NCBI RefSeq assembly: GCF_008086045.1
Contig: NZ_VSEY01000013.1
Location: forward strand, 62,001-126,000
DNA: 64,000 nucleotides
Direction: 5' to 3'
Source: Nonomuraea sp. PA05
GTDB lineage: Bacteria > Actinomycetota > Actinomycetes > Streptosporangiales > Streptosporangiaceae
Below the pieces are notes generated by a model. It had not been told where the DNA came from and did no database searches. It was given only the letters and a program-made list of their open reading frames with translations. Position 1 is the first letter of the stretch, and the number at the start of each line of letters is the position of its first letter. The translations under genes and the position numbers were made by a program. Shown in pieces: positions 6,678 to 14,511 of the stretch.

Positions 6678-7995
6678 AGTGATCCACGAGGACGACTACA
6701 TCTGGCACGCCGCCGAACTGGCCGGCGGCGAGGGCCGCGCCAGCGAGCGGCGGCTGTCGGTGGACGAGGAGGACGGCTCCTGCTCGCTGCGCGTGGACTT
6801 CCACACCCGCTGGGGCCGCGGCCCCGGCATCCACCACGCCACCACCGAGTTCTACGTGCTGGACGGCTCCATGACGTACGGGGGGCGGCGCATCGGCGCG
6901 GGCGGCTACCTGTACCTGCCCAAGGGGGTTCCGGCCGACGCGGTCACGTTCGCGGAGGGCACCAAGGTGCTGCACTACAGGGAGTACGGCGACGCCGGCT
7001 TCGACCCGGTGGACAGCCCCGGCGCGCCCCGCTGGGAGGGCGCCCGCGAGGACGTCATCGTCGTCGACTCCGCCGCGATGACCTGGGACGCGGTGCCCAA
7101 CCCCGGGCCGATGCCCGGCCTGTTCATCAAGTACCTGCACGTCGATCCGGTCACCGGCTTCTACACGCGGCTCGTGCACGCGCAGGAGGGGTGGGCCGAT
7201 CACCGGCTGGCGCACCATCCCTGCTACGAGGAGGCGTACACGATGCAGGGGTTGATGGAGTACAACTTCGGCACGCTGGACCTGGGGACGTACTTCTTCC
7301 GTCCCGCCCGCGTCAAGCACGGCCACTTCACCTCCCTGGAGGGCGGCGCCACCTGGCTGCTGCGCTCCGACGGCGAGCTGTACAACTGGTACACCGAGAA
7401 CTCGTGGGTGCGGTGGGGCGGCGAGTCCATCAACTGGGGGCCCGGCGAGGGGCGCACGCGCTTCTCCCAGTCGGCGCACGACCTCGGCCGGGGGTCCACG
7501 CGGCGCGGCGACCACGATCGGGAGCTGCTGAACGCGTCGCTGGGCTTCGCGCGCTCGCAAGGGGCGACGGACTCCGACTGGTTCCCGCCCGGCCACGGCC
7601 CCGACCCGAGCCTGGTGGCCGTCGCCAAGGCCATGGACGCCGCCCGCCTGCAAGGCGGCCACTCCCATGAGCACAACCATTCTCATGAGCACAGGCATGA
7701 GCACGGGCATGAGCACTCGCACGACCATTCGCATGGAGATGCGCACGGGGATGCGCACGGGGATGCGCACGGGGATGCGCACGGGGATGCGCACGAGCCC
7801 AGCGACGAAGCCGGGCGCGCGCACGGGCAGTGGGGTGCGGGTCCGGCCGAGCTGGAGCACGCGCACGAACGCGAGTCGCACAACTGGGGCCAGGGCCGCC
7901 CCTGGAAGCCCGGCGACCCGGTGCCCGCCCCCATCATCTCCACCCTTCCGGTACGCAGCCGTTCCCGTGGACGATGGGACGGCGACGGCATGTGA
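6661..7995 (+). CDS. Bicupin (DUF4437-like) with a His-rich metal-binding segment
   Basis: 444 residues. The N-terminal two thirds contain two cupin barrels. The first has G-I-H-H-A-T-T-E-F-Y-V (about 58-68), the usual cupin metal motif, with G-G-Y-L-Y-L-P-K-G further on. The second has H-H-P-C-Y-E-E-A-Y and F-R-P-A-R-V-K-H-G-H. After residue 335 comes a run of His with Glu/Asp (H-S-H-E-H-N-H and similar), then five G-D-A-H units encoded by a perfect-phase 12-bp repeat at 7735-7794. Histidine runs of this kind bind Ni, Zn or Cu in metallochaperones and transporters. It may be a ring-opening dioxygenase or isomerase needing a metal. A second His-bearing tail follows. It is the ninth gene of the operon. 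Confidence 0.75.
   Translation: MRPHVEVIHEDDYIWHAAELAGGEGRASERRLSVDEEDGSCSLRVDFHTRWGRGPGIHHATTEFYVLDGSMTYGGRRIGAGGYLYLPKGVPADAVTFAEGTKVLHYREYGDAGFDPVDSPGAPRWEGAREDVIVVDSAAMTWDAVPNPGPMPGLFIKYLHVDPVTGFYTRLVHAQEGWADHRLAHHPCYEEAYTMQGLMEYNFGTLDLGTYFFRPARVKHGHFTSLEGGATWLLRSDGELYNWYTENSWVRWGGESINWGPGEGRTRFSQSAHDLGRGSTRRGDHDRELLNASLGFARSQGATDSDWFPPGHGPDPSLVAVAKAMDAARLQGGHSHEHNHSHEHRHEHGHEHSHDHSHGDAHGDAHGDAHGDAHGDAHEPSDEAGRAHGQWGAGPAELEHAHERESHNWGQGRPWKPGDPVPAPIISTLPVRSRSRGRWDGDGM
7735..7794 (+). repeat. 12-bp tandem repeat x5 coding G-D-A-H units
   Basis: Five copies of GGGGATGCGCAC (first copy GGAGATGCGCAC) run in phase with the bicupin reading frame. They follow irregular His codons at about 7665-7734 and lengthen the protein's metal-binding tail. 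The near-identity of the copies suggests recent slippage expansion. Confidence 0.95.
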
Positions 7996-8004
7996 GGAGA
8001 ACGG

Positions 8005-9447
8005 ATGACGTACGTGCGGCGGCTGGCCGAGTTCGCGGTCGCGTGCAGGGACGGGGAGCTGCCGGCGGCGGTGCGTGAGGACGTGCCGGGCCGGGTGCTC
8101 GACGTGCTCGGCAACTGCCTGGCCGCCTACGCCGACCCGGACGGCGACGCCGCTCCCGCGGTGCTGCGCGCCGTGCGGCGGTGGGGCGGCAGCGGCGAGG
8201 CGACCGCGATCGGGAGCGGTGACCGGCTGCCCGCCCCGTCGGCGGCGCTCGTCAACGGCACCCTCGCGCACGCGCTCGACTTCGACGACACGCACCTGCC
8301 GTCCGTGCTGCACCCGAGCGCGTCCGTGGTACCGGCGGCGCTGGCCGCCGCTCAGAGCATGGGCGCCTTCCGCACGGGACCGGCAACGCCCCGGAACCCG
8401 CACCCGTCCGGGGGCGAGCTGATCGCGGCGATCGCGGCGGGCATCGAGGTGTGCGAGCGGCTCGGCATGGCGTCCTACCTGCCGGAGGAGCGCAACTCGC
8501 GCTTCTTCGAGCAGGGCCAGCACGCCACCTCCATCTGCGGCACCCTGGGAGCCGCCGTCGCCGCGGGGCTGCTGTTCGGGTTGACGGCCGGGGGAATCGC
8601 GGACGCGGTGGGCGTGGCGGCCTCGATGGGCGCCGGGCTGATCGAGGCCAACCGCACGGGCGGGACGGTCAAGCGGGTGCACTGCGGCTGGGCCGCGCAC
8701 GCCGGGGTGTCGGCGGCGGTGCTGGCCGCGGAGGGGCTGACGGGGCCGCCGACGGTGCTGGAGGGGCGGTTCGGGTTCTTCCAGGCGTGGCTGGGCGGCC
8801 GGTACGACGCCGAGGCGCTGCTGGAAGGGCTGGGCGAGCGGTGGGAGCTGCTGCGCACCGTGTACAAGCCGTACCCGACCAACCATTTCACCCACCCGGT
8901 CATCGACTGCGCGCTGGCGTTGCGGCGCGGCGGGCTGGATCCGGCGCGGATCGCAGAGATCGAGGTGGGGGTGCCCGCGCCGGTGTTGCGGACGATCGCG
9001 GAGCCGTGGGAGGAGAAGGTCAGGCCGCGTTCGCCGTACCACGCGAAGTTCTCCGCCCCTTACACGGTCGCCGCCGCGCTGCTGGGCGGTGGCGGGCTCG
9101 GGCTGGCGCTGGAGGACTTCGCGACGCTGGACCCGGCGCGGCTGGAGCTGGCGGGCCGGGTGCGGTGCGTGGCCGACGCGCGGGCCTCGGAGATCTTCCC
9201 GGCGGCGTTCGCGGCGGTGGTGCGGGTGCGGCTGCGTGACGGCTCGGCGCTGGAGCACCGGGTGGACTCCTCGCGTGGCGGCCCTGAGCATCCGCTGTCG
9301 GCGGCGGAACTGGAGACGAAGTTCCGCTCCAACGCGGGCCGGGCGCTGCCGCAGGAGCGGGTGGGCGAGCTGGCGGAGGCGGTGCGGAAGCTGGGGGCCG
9401 GGGGCGCGGCGGACGACGTCCTGGCGCGGAGCGTCCGCCTCGGCTGA
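8005..9447 (+). CDS. MmgE/PrpD family protein (first of two in the window)
   Basis: 480 residues, full length for the MmgE/PrpD family (2-methylcitrate dehydratase, cis-aconitate decarboxylase, iminodisuccinate epimerase). Family motifs are H-A-L-D-F-D-D-T-H in the N-terminal helical domain, G-T-V-K-R-V-H-C-G-W-A-A-H in the middle and K-P-Y-P-T-N-H-F near the lid domain. A GAGGAGA site at 7994-8000 precedes the ATG. It is the last gene of the operon. These enzymes add or remove water or CO2 on tricarboxylic or methyl-branched dicarboxylic acids, which would suit alkyl-maleate or citramalate-like products. Substrate not determined. Confidence 0.9.
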   Translation: MTYVRRLAEFAVACRDGELPAAVREDVPGRVLDVLGNCLAAYADPDGDAAPAVLRAVRRWGGSGEATAIGSGDRLPAPSAALVNGTLAHALDFDDTHLPSVLHPSASVVPAALAAAQSMGAFRTGPATPRNPHPSGGELIAAIAAGIEVCERLGMASYLPEERNSRFFEQGQHATSICGTLGAAVAAGLLFGLTAGGIADAVGVAASMGAGLIEANRTGGTVKRVHCGWAAHAGVSAAVLAAEGLTGPPTVLEGRFGFFQAWLGGRYDAEALLEGLGERWELLRTVYKPYPTNHFTHPVIDCALALRRGGLDPARIAEIEVGVPAPVLRTIAEPWEEKVRPRSPYHAKFSAPYTVAAALLGGGGLGLALEDFATLDPARLELAGRVRCVADARASEIFPAAFAAVVRVRLRDGSALEHRVDSSRGGPEHPLSAAELETKFRSNAGRALPQERVGELAEAVRKLGAGGAADDVLARSVRLG

Positions 9448-9637
9448 GGTCGGCCCGCACCATGTCCTCGGCGAGTCCGTCCGGCACGCCGGGCACGCCG
9501 GCATCCTGCGCGAGGGCCTCGACGGCCGGACCGGGTCGCGCCCCCAATACGAGCAGGCGATCGACGAGGAAGCCCGTGCGGCCTACCGCGCGAAGATCGA
9601 GCAGGCCGCCAGGACGGTCGCGCCCATCAGGGCTTGA
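9446..9637 (+). pseudogene. C-terminal remnant of a DUF664/DinB-family protein
   Basis: An open frame of about 63 codons without a credible start reads G-P-H-H-V-L-G-E-S-V-R-H-A-G-H-A-G-I-L-R-E and continues to a TGA at 9635. This is the recognisable tail of DinB-like DUF664 proteins, which usually have R-H-A-G-H-A-D-I-L-R-E followed by a short acidic helix. The N-terminal four-helix part is absent; the frame runs straight out of the end of the MmgE/PrpD gene. It is a decayed fragment and marks a rearrangement at the operon's 3' boundary. Confidence 0.75.
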
Positions 9638-9692
9638 CCACGATCGCGCCACCGTGGCCCCGCCCAGGTTCACCTCGATCGCGAGGCAGGAG

Positions 9693-10718
9693 TCACTGCT
9701 TGACCGTGAGCAGGCCGTACAGCTTGCTGATCTTCTCCTGGCCGGCGATGAGCGGCAGCGTGTCGAACGTCAGGTTCCAGTCGGTCACCTTGCCGCTCCG
9801 GTGGCCGAAGCGCTCGATGATGCCGAAGGTGATGTCACGGCCATGGCTGCGGACCGTGCCGTACCACTCCTGGTAAGTGGCGTTCCTGGTGCGGACCGTC
9901 TGCCCTGGTTCGAGCTTGCCGGCGGGGGTGCCGTCCTGGCCGGCCTCGAACTTGCCGACCAGCTTGCTGATGTAGGCGAGCTTGGCGGATCGGGTGCGCA
10001 GCGTGCGCTCGCCGAGCCCGATGCCTGACAGCGGCGCCGTGCCGACGCCGTCCACCAGCGCCTCGGCGTTCTTGCCGTTCCAGGCGGCGGCGCGGGCGAG
10101 CAGGTCCTTGGTCAGCCGGCTCACGCGCATCGCTTCGCCGGTGGCGCGTTCGCCGGAGTCGGTGATGCCGCCGAACATGTCCTCCAGGCGCAGCTCCGCG
10201 GGGGCGATCGGGTTGAACCAGGTGAACCTGTCGTAGTAGCGCCGTCCCTGCACCACGTCGCCGTCCTTGTTCAGCACGACGCGGTAGACGGCGGGGTAGT
10301 CGATGGTGTGACCGTGCACCACGATCCGGTTGTCGGCACCGTACATGACCGTGTTGCCGCCGATGGCGATGCGGGTCGGACGCATGTTGAAGGACGGGAC
10401 GAGCGTCAGGCTGTTGGAGATCGACTTCTTGATGTTTTCCCTGCCCTGGACGATCGGGCCGGCCGCCTCCCAGAGGGTGGCGTCCTGCGACCAGAGCTTC
10501 TCGTACGCCGCCACCCGCGCGTCGAAGCCGTCCTCGGTACGCATGGCGCCGAAGGTGGTCTGCCGTCCGATGAAGGTACTGGCCTGCGCGGTCATCCGCC
10601 CCTCGATCTGCGGGGGCGCCGGTTCCTGGGCTTGAGCCGGAGTGGCCATGACACCGCTAGTGAGAGCACCGGCCACAAGGGCGAGGCTGAGGTTTCGCTT
10701 CACGTTCATGACCATCAT
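9693..10718 (-). CDS. Secreted protein with two SnoaL/NTF2-like domains
   Basis: 341 residues. A start region with Met-Asn-Val-Lys-Arg is followed by a hydrophobic stretch ending A-T-P-A-Q-A-Q, a typical signal peptide (about 1-30). Two cone-like domains follow: about residues 60-175 with a W-S-Q-D-A-T-L-W-E segment, and about 200-335 with a similar fold and K-V-T-D-W-N-L-T-F. SnoaL-like proteins can be polyketide cyclases or binding proteins; secreted double versions are usually uncharacterised. It is a stand-alone gene on the opposite strand to the first operon, preceded by an inverted repeat at 10750. Confidence 0.75.
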   Translation of the reverse strand: MMVMNVKRNLSLALVAGALTSGVMATPAQAQEPAPPQIEGRMTAQASTFIGRQTTFGAMRTEDGFDARVAAYEKLWSQDATLWEAAGPIVQGRENIKKSISNSLTLVPSFNMRPTRIAIGGNTVMYGADNRIVVHGHTIDYPAVYRVVLNKDGDVVQGRRYYDRFTWFNPIAPAELRLEDMFGGITDSGERATGEAMRVSRLTKDLLARAAAWNGKNAEALVDGVGTAPLSGIGLGERTLRTRSAKLAYISKLVGKFEAGQDGTPAGKLEPGQTVRTRNATYQEWYGTVRSHGRDITFGIIERFGHRSGKVTDWNLTFDTLPLIAGQEKISKLYGLLTVKQ

Positions 10719-10749
10719 TCAGCCCTGCATCGCCCATACCTGTCGATTA

Positions 10750-10762
10750 CCTACCAAGTAGG
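10750..10762. promoter_or_regulatory. Inverted repeat upstream of the secreted SnoaL-like gene
   Basis: CCTACCAAGTAGG is a perfect 5-bp inverted repeat with a 3-bp centre, 32 bp upstream of the start at 10718. Its position fits an operator for that gene. The regulator is unknown. Confidence 0.4.
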
Positions 10763-10814
10763 CGGATTTCGCCCAGCGCATGGAGGTGGCCCGCTGCGGG
10801 CGGAGCGCGCCCGC

Positions 10815-12524
10815 TCACCCCACGAGATGACGCCTGGCGGGTGCGGATCCCGGCAGGCGGGGCCGGCTGCGGAGGTGCTCGTCGAGTGCCAGCGCCCGGT
10901 GCAGGGCGGGCAGGGCGGCGGCGGGGTCACCCGCTCGGGCGTGCGCCTGGCTGAGGTGGCGGTAGGCCAGGCACTGGACGTCGGCGGCGCCGAGGCGTTC
11001 CGCGGCGAACACGGCGGTCTGCCAGACCTGGACGCGCTCGCGCACGTGGCCGCGGCGCCGGAGCATCTCGTCCATCGACCAGGCGATCCGCCAGGCGTCC
11101 TCGTTGCGGTCCTGGTCGGCGGTCCAGCGCAGGAGGGACAGCAGGCAGTCGTGTTCCGCGTCGAACCACTCCAGGGCGTCCTGCTCGGTCGTCAGCGGGG
11201 TGAGGTCGACGCCGTGGGCGGGTGGGTTCAGGGGGATCGGGCGGCTGTGCGGAGCCAGGGTGAGCCGGCCGCGGTGGGCCGTGTGCAGGTAGTGGTCGAT
11301 CAGCCGGCTCAGCGCGGTGGCCGAGGAGGCGGGGTCGGCCTGCTCGATCGCGTACAGGCGGGTCAGGTTGTGCAGGTGGTAGCGGCCCGGCCGGTGCTGG
11401 GTCACCAGGTGCGCGGCCTCCAGCAGGCGCATGAGGGTACGGGTGCGGGCGGCGGGGACGGCGGCCAGCGAGGCCGCCGCGGCGAGGCCGACGTCGGGCA
11501 CCGGTGCCGGGCCGAGGGCCAGGAACAAGCGCTTGGCGTCCTCGGCGAGGGTCAGGCAGGAGGCGTCGAGGGCAGCGCGCAGGCTGGAAGTGATCTCGCG
11601 GTGCACGCGGGAGGCGGCGGCGTCGTGCGGGCCGGGGGCGTCGTGCCCGCCGGGGGCGGCGCCGTGCGGGCCGGGGGTCGCCTCGCCGGGGGCTGGTGTG
11701 TTCAGGCGGGTGGTGGTGGTGGTGCGTGGTGCGGAGGTGAGGGCGTCCGGGGGCAGGTGGGGCCGGGCCGCGACGAGGGCCAGCGTCAGTGGCAGGCCGG
11801 CGCAGTGGCGCAGGAGGTCACGGACCGCGTGGGGACGGGTGGCGCCGACGGTGCGGACGAGCAGCCGCGACGCCTCCTGCTCGCTCAGCCCTTCCAGCGG
11901 CAGCACCCGCCCGGCAACCGTCCCGTCCGGAGACCGGCGGCTGGTGACCAGGACGGCGCTGGAGGCGGTGCCGGGCAGCAGCGGCTCCACCTGCTCGACG
12001 GAGGCGGCGTCGTCGACCAGGACGAGCATGCGGCGCCCGGCCGTCATGCGGCGGTACAGCGCGGCCTGGGCCTCGGGTGCGGAGGGCAGGGTGCGGGGGT
12101 CGGCGCCGAGCGCGGCCAGGAAGCCGCGCACCGCGTCCTCTGCCGTCACGGGCGGGGTCACGGGGTCGGAGCCGCGCAGGTTGACGTGGAGCTGCCCGTC
12201 CGGGAAGAGACCGGCGTTGCGGTGGGCCCAGTGCAGGGCCAGCGACGTCTTGCCGGCGCCGCCGGTCCCGACGATCACGACCACCGCCGCGGCGCCGTCC
12301 GGCGACGGGGTTCGGCCGAGCCCGCCCAGCTCCGTGCCGTCCGGCGACAGCACCTCGTCGAGCCGGCTCAGCTCCGCCTCCCGCCCCTCGAACGGCTGCC
12401 CGCACACCGCCGGCAACTGCCTGGGCACCACAGCCGACGACACAGCGGGCGACACGGCGGGCGACACGGCAGGGGCTTCCGGTTCAAGGGGCGGCGGGGC
12501 GGTGTGCGCCTGCTCGAACCACAT
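10815..12524 (-). CDS. STAND-class NB-ARC ATPase with short TPR tail
   Basis: About 569 residues from the ATG at 12524, which has GGGGA seven bases upstream; a GTG at 12596 would add 24 residues but lacks a ribosome site. Walker A is G-T-G-G-A-G-K-T-S, Walker B M-L-V-L-V-D-D, sensor-like V-L-V-T-S-R-R, and a G-L-P-L-T-L motif is present. A Gly/Pro/His-rich linker (about residues 255-300) interrupts the ATPase module before a winged-helix part. The C-terminus has one or two TPR-like helices and stops early. AfsR/SARP relatives carry an N-terminal DNA-binding domain and a long TPR array; both are missing or short here, so this is a reduced signal-transduction ATPase. Confidence 0.8.
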   Translation of the reverse strand: MWFEQAHTAPPPLEPEAPAVSPAVSPAVSSAVVPRQLPAVCGQPFEGREAELSRLDEVLSPDGTELGGLGRTPSPDGAAAVVVIVGTGGAGKTSLALHWAHRNAGLFPDGQLHVNLRGSDPVTPPVTAEDAVRGFLAALGADPRTLPSAPEAQAALYRRMTAGRRMLVLVDDAASVEQVEPLLPGTASSAVLVTSRRSPDGTVAGRVLPLEGLSEQEASRLLVRTVGATRPHAVRDLLRHCAGLPLTLALVAARPHLPPDALTSAPRTTTTTRLNTPAPGEATPGPHGAAPGGHDAPGPHDAAASRVHREITSSLRAALDASCLTLAEDAKRLFLALGPAPVPDVGLAAAASLAAVPAARTRTLMRLLEAAHLVTQHRPGRYHLHNLTRLYAIEQADPASSATALSRLIDHYLHTAHRGRLTLAPHSRPIPLNPPAHGVDLTPLTTEQDALEWFDAEHDCLLSLLRWTADQDRNEDAWRIAWSMDEMLRRRGHVRERVQVWQTAVFAAERLGAADVQCLAYRHLSQAHARAGDPAAALPALHRALALDEHLRSRPRLPGSAPARRHLVG

Positions 12525-12647
12525 GTGCGTCCCCAATGCGACCTCTTGCCCTGATCGTCCGCGCCGATGAAAGATCGACTGTAGCCGCTCACACACGACT
12601 CAAGCGGACGAATCAGGCAAGTGGGCCCAGGGACCGCGACCCGCCCC

Positions 12648-13019
12648 TCAGCCGTCGCGCTCGAAGACCGGCAGGCGGCGGCCGTCGTCCAGGTCCCGCC
12701 AGGCGAGCCGGACACGCTGGTCACAGCGCCACTCGGTGTCCCCGATCAGGTGCGTCAGCAGCACCGGCCCCTCGTCGAGCCTGACCCTGGCCACCACGTA
12801 CGGCACCGGCCACCCCGGTGACGGCGGCCGGTGCACCACGGTGAAGGAGTCGACGGCGCCGAGCCCGGCCGACTCGTGCCAGGCCAGGTCGGTGCCACCG
12901 CAGCCGGTGCACAGGGCGCGCGGGTAGTGCTGGAGGTGGCCGCAGCCCGTACAGGACTGGAGGAGCAGCCGGCTCTCGCGGGTGGCCGCCCACCAGGGCG
13001 CGGTGAGGTCGTCGCTCAT
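12648..13019 (-). CDS. DUF35 OB-fold protein with rubredoxin-like zinc ribbon
   Basis: 123 residues. An N-terminal helix (P-W-W-A-A-T-R-E) is followed by a zinc ribbon with two CxxC pairs in C-T-G-C-G-H-L-Q and C-T-G-C-G-G, then an OB-fold with V-V-H-R-P-P-S-P. DUF35 proteins pair with thiolase-fold proteins; the Ltp2 aldolase of steroid side-chain degradation needs a DUF35 partner. It is the last gene of the 12-gene operon and overlaps the thiolase-like gene by 4 bp, matching that partnership. Confidence 0.9.
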   Translation of the reverse strand: MSDDLTAPWWAATRESRLLLQSCTGCGHLQHYPRALCTGCGGTDLAWHESAGLGAVDSFTVVHRPPSPGWPVPYVVARVRLDEGPVLLTHLIGDTEWRCDQRVRLAWRDLDDGRRLPVFERDG

Positions 13020-14140
13020 CGGTCGGCTCCCAGCAGCACGGTGGCGTGGGTGGAGAGGATCCCGCCGACGCCGTGTGCGAGCGCGACCTCCACCCCGGGG
13101 ACCTGGCGCGGCCCGCACTCCCCGCGCACCTGCCGGACCGCCTCCACCAGCAGGAGCAGGCCGTACATGCCGGGGTGGCAGTACGACAGCCCGCCGCCCG
13201 TCGTGTTGAACGGCAGCCGCCGGGACCGGACGAGGTCGCCCGCCTCGCCCGGCCCGCAGAACCCGAGCCCTTCGAGGGTGAGCAGGACGGTGATGGTGAA
13301 GGAGTCGTAGAGCTGGGCCACGTCCACGTCGCGCGGCCCGAGCCCCGCGCGGGCGAAGGCGCGCCGCCCCGCCGCGATGGTGCCGGTGCGCAGCAGGTCC
13401 GCCGGGGCGGCCATGCCGTCGTGGGTGGTGGACTCACCGTACCCGAGCACGACGACGGGGTCCTGGCGCAGGTCGCGGGCGCGTTCAAGGGTGGTGAGGA
13501 CGAGGGCGGCGCCGCCGTCGGTGACCAGGCAGCAGTCCAGGGCGGTGAGCGGGCTGGAGATCATCGGCTGGGCGAGCACCTGCTCCACGGTGAGCGGGCC
13601 CGCCCGGTGGCGGTAGGCCTTGGGGTTCAGCAGCGCCCACTCGCGGGCGGCGACCGCCACCTCGGCCAAGTCCTCGCGGCGGGCCCCGCGCTCGTGCAGG
13701 TACCGCTGGGCGGCCATCGCGTAGTACGACACCGGGTACAGCGGCCCGTACGGCGCCTCGAACTCGGCCTGCGGCGTGTGCGGCTCGACCACGCCCGCCA
13801 GCGAGCGCGACCGGGCGCTGCGCTGGTCGGAGCCGTAGCTGATCAGCACCGTGGTGCACTGGCCCGCCTCGATGGCCTGGACGGCGCGCGCCACGTACAT
13901 CTCGAAGGCCGACCCGCCGGCGAACGTGGAGTCCGTCCAGGCGGGCTGGATGCCCAGGTACTCGGCGACCTGCGCGGCCGAGAAGCGCGAGGCCCCGGCC
14001 GTGGCCAGGCCGTCGATCGCGCCGAGCGGGAGCCCGGCGTCCCGCAGCGCCCCGGTGATGGCCTGGGCCTGCAGGTGCAGGATGGACTTGCCGGTGACCC
14101 CGAGGTCGGACTCGGCGGCACCCACGATGGCGACGCTCAT
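13016..14140 (-). CDS. Thiolase-fold lipid-transfer / Ltp2-like aldolase
   Basis: 374 residues of the SCP-x/lipid-transfer thiolase class. The N-terminal half has the region where thiolases carry the acyl-accepting cysteine, but here it reads F-A-G-G-S-A-F (residues 73-79) with no Cys. The C-terminal half keeps D-V-A-Q-L-Y-D-S-F-T, N-T-T-G-G-G-L-S and H-P-G-M-Y-G. Loss of the nucleophile with retention of the fold is the pattern of Ltp2-type retro-aldolases that cut tertiary beta-hydroxy acyl-CoAs. Coupling to DUF35 on one side and MaoC genes on the other (4-bp overlaps) supports this reading over a biosynthetic thiolase. Confidence 0.85.
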   Translation of the reverse strand: MSVAIVGAAESDLGVTGKSILHLQAQAITGALRDAGLPLGAIDGLATAGASRFSAAQVAEYLGIQPAWTDSTFAGGSAFEMYVARAVQAIEAGQCTTVLISYGSDQRSARSRSLAGVVEPHTPQAEFEAPYGPLYPVSYYAMAAQRYLHERGARREDLAEVAVAAREWALLNPKAYRHRAGPLTVEQVLAQPMISSPLTALDCCLVTDGGAALVLTTLERARDLRQDPVVVLGYGESTTHDGMAAPADLLRTGTIAAGRRAFARAGLGPRDVDVAQLYDSFTITVLLTLEGLGFCGPGEAGDLVRSRRLPFNTTGGGLSYCHPGMYGLLLLVEAVRQVRGECGPRQVPGVEVALAHGVGGILSTHATVLLGADR

Positions 14141-14511
14141 CCCGGCCGCACCTCCGCCCCGGCGGGCGCGACCGCCACCCTGCCGTCCTCGACCACCTCG
14201 ACCTGCTGCTCGACGGTGATCAGCCCGCCGTCGTGGCCGGTGACGCGCCCGGTGCAGCGGACGGTCTCCCCCGCGAACACCATGCTCCTGAACCGGAAGC
14301 GCAACCGGACGACGCGGGCTCGCGGGCCCAGCCAGTTCTGGAGCTGCTCGGCCAGCAGCGCGCCGAAGAGCTGGCCGTCCACCACCGGCCGGTCCAGGCC
14401 CTCGGGGGCGTAGTGCAGCCGGTGCCAGTCCCAGGTGGCGCCCGCGTAGGCGATCATGTCGGGCAGCTCGATGCGGCGCAGCAGCGGCGGGATCAGCGTG
14501 CCGGGATCCAT
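14137..14511 (-). CDS. MaoC-like hot-dog dehydratase, small subunit
   Basis: 124 residues forming one hot-dog domain. The conserved part is W-D-W-H-R-L-H-Y-A-P followed by V-V-D-G-Q-L-F-G, corresponding to the hydratase-2 substrate loop. It overlaps the thiolase-like gene by 4 bp and the next MaoC gene by 19 bp. In steroid catabolism two MaoC proteins form a heteromeric enoyl-CoA hydratase (ChsH1/ChsH2 arrangement). A tandem pair here suggests the same. Confidence 0.85.
   Translation of the reverse strand: MDPGTLIPPLLRRIELPDMIAYAGATWDWHRLHYAPEGLDRPVVDGQLFGALLAEQLQNWLGPRARVVRLRFRFRSMVFAGETVRCTGRVTGHDGGLITVEQQVEVVEDGRVAVAPAGAEVRPG

Noticed and set aside
7735..7794. Tandem repeat considered as CRISPR or iteron
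   Set aside because: It is in frame and codes part of the bicupin.
2..9447. Bacterial photosynthesis or chlorophyll biosynthesis cluster
   Set aside because: No bch, puf, crt or reaction-centre genes; the look-alikes are all on the breakdown side.
6637..9504. Very long minus-strand open frame over the bicupin and PrpD genes
   Set aside because: It is the antisense shadow of two well-supported genes, with Arg/Pro/His-rich composition and no family features.
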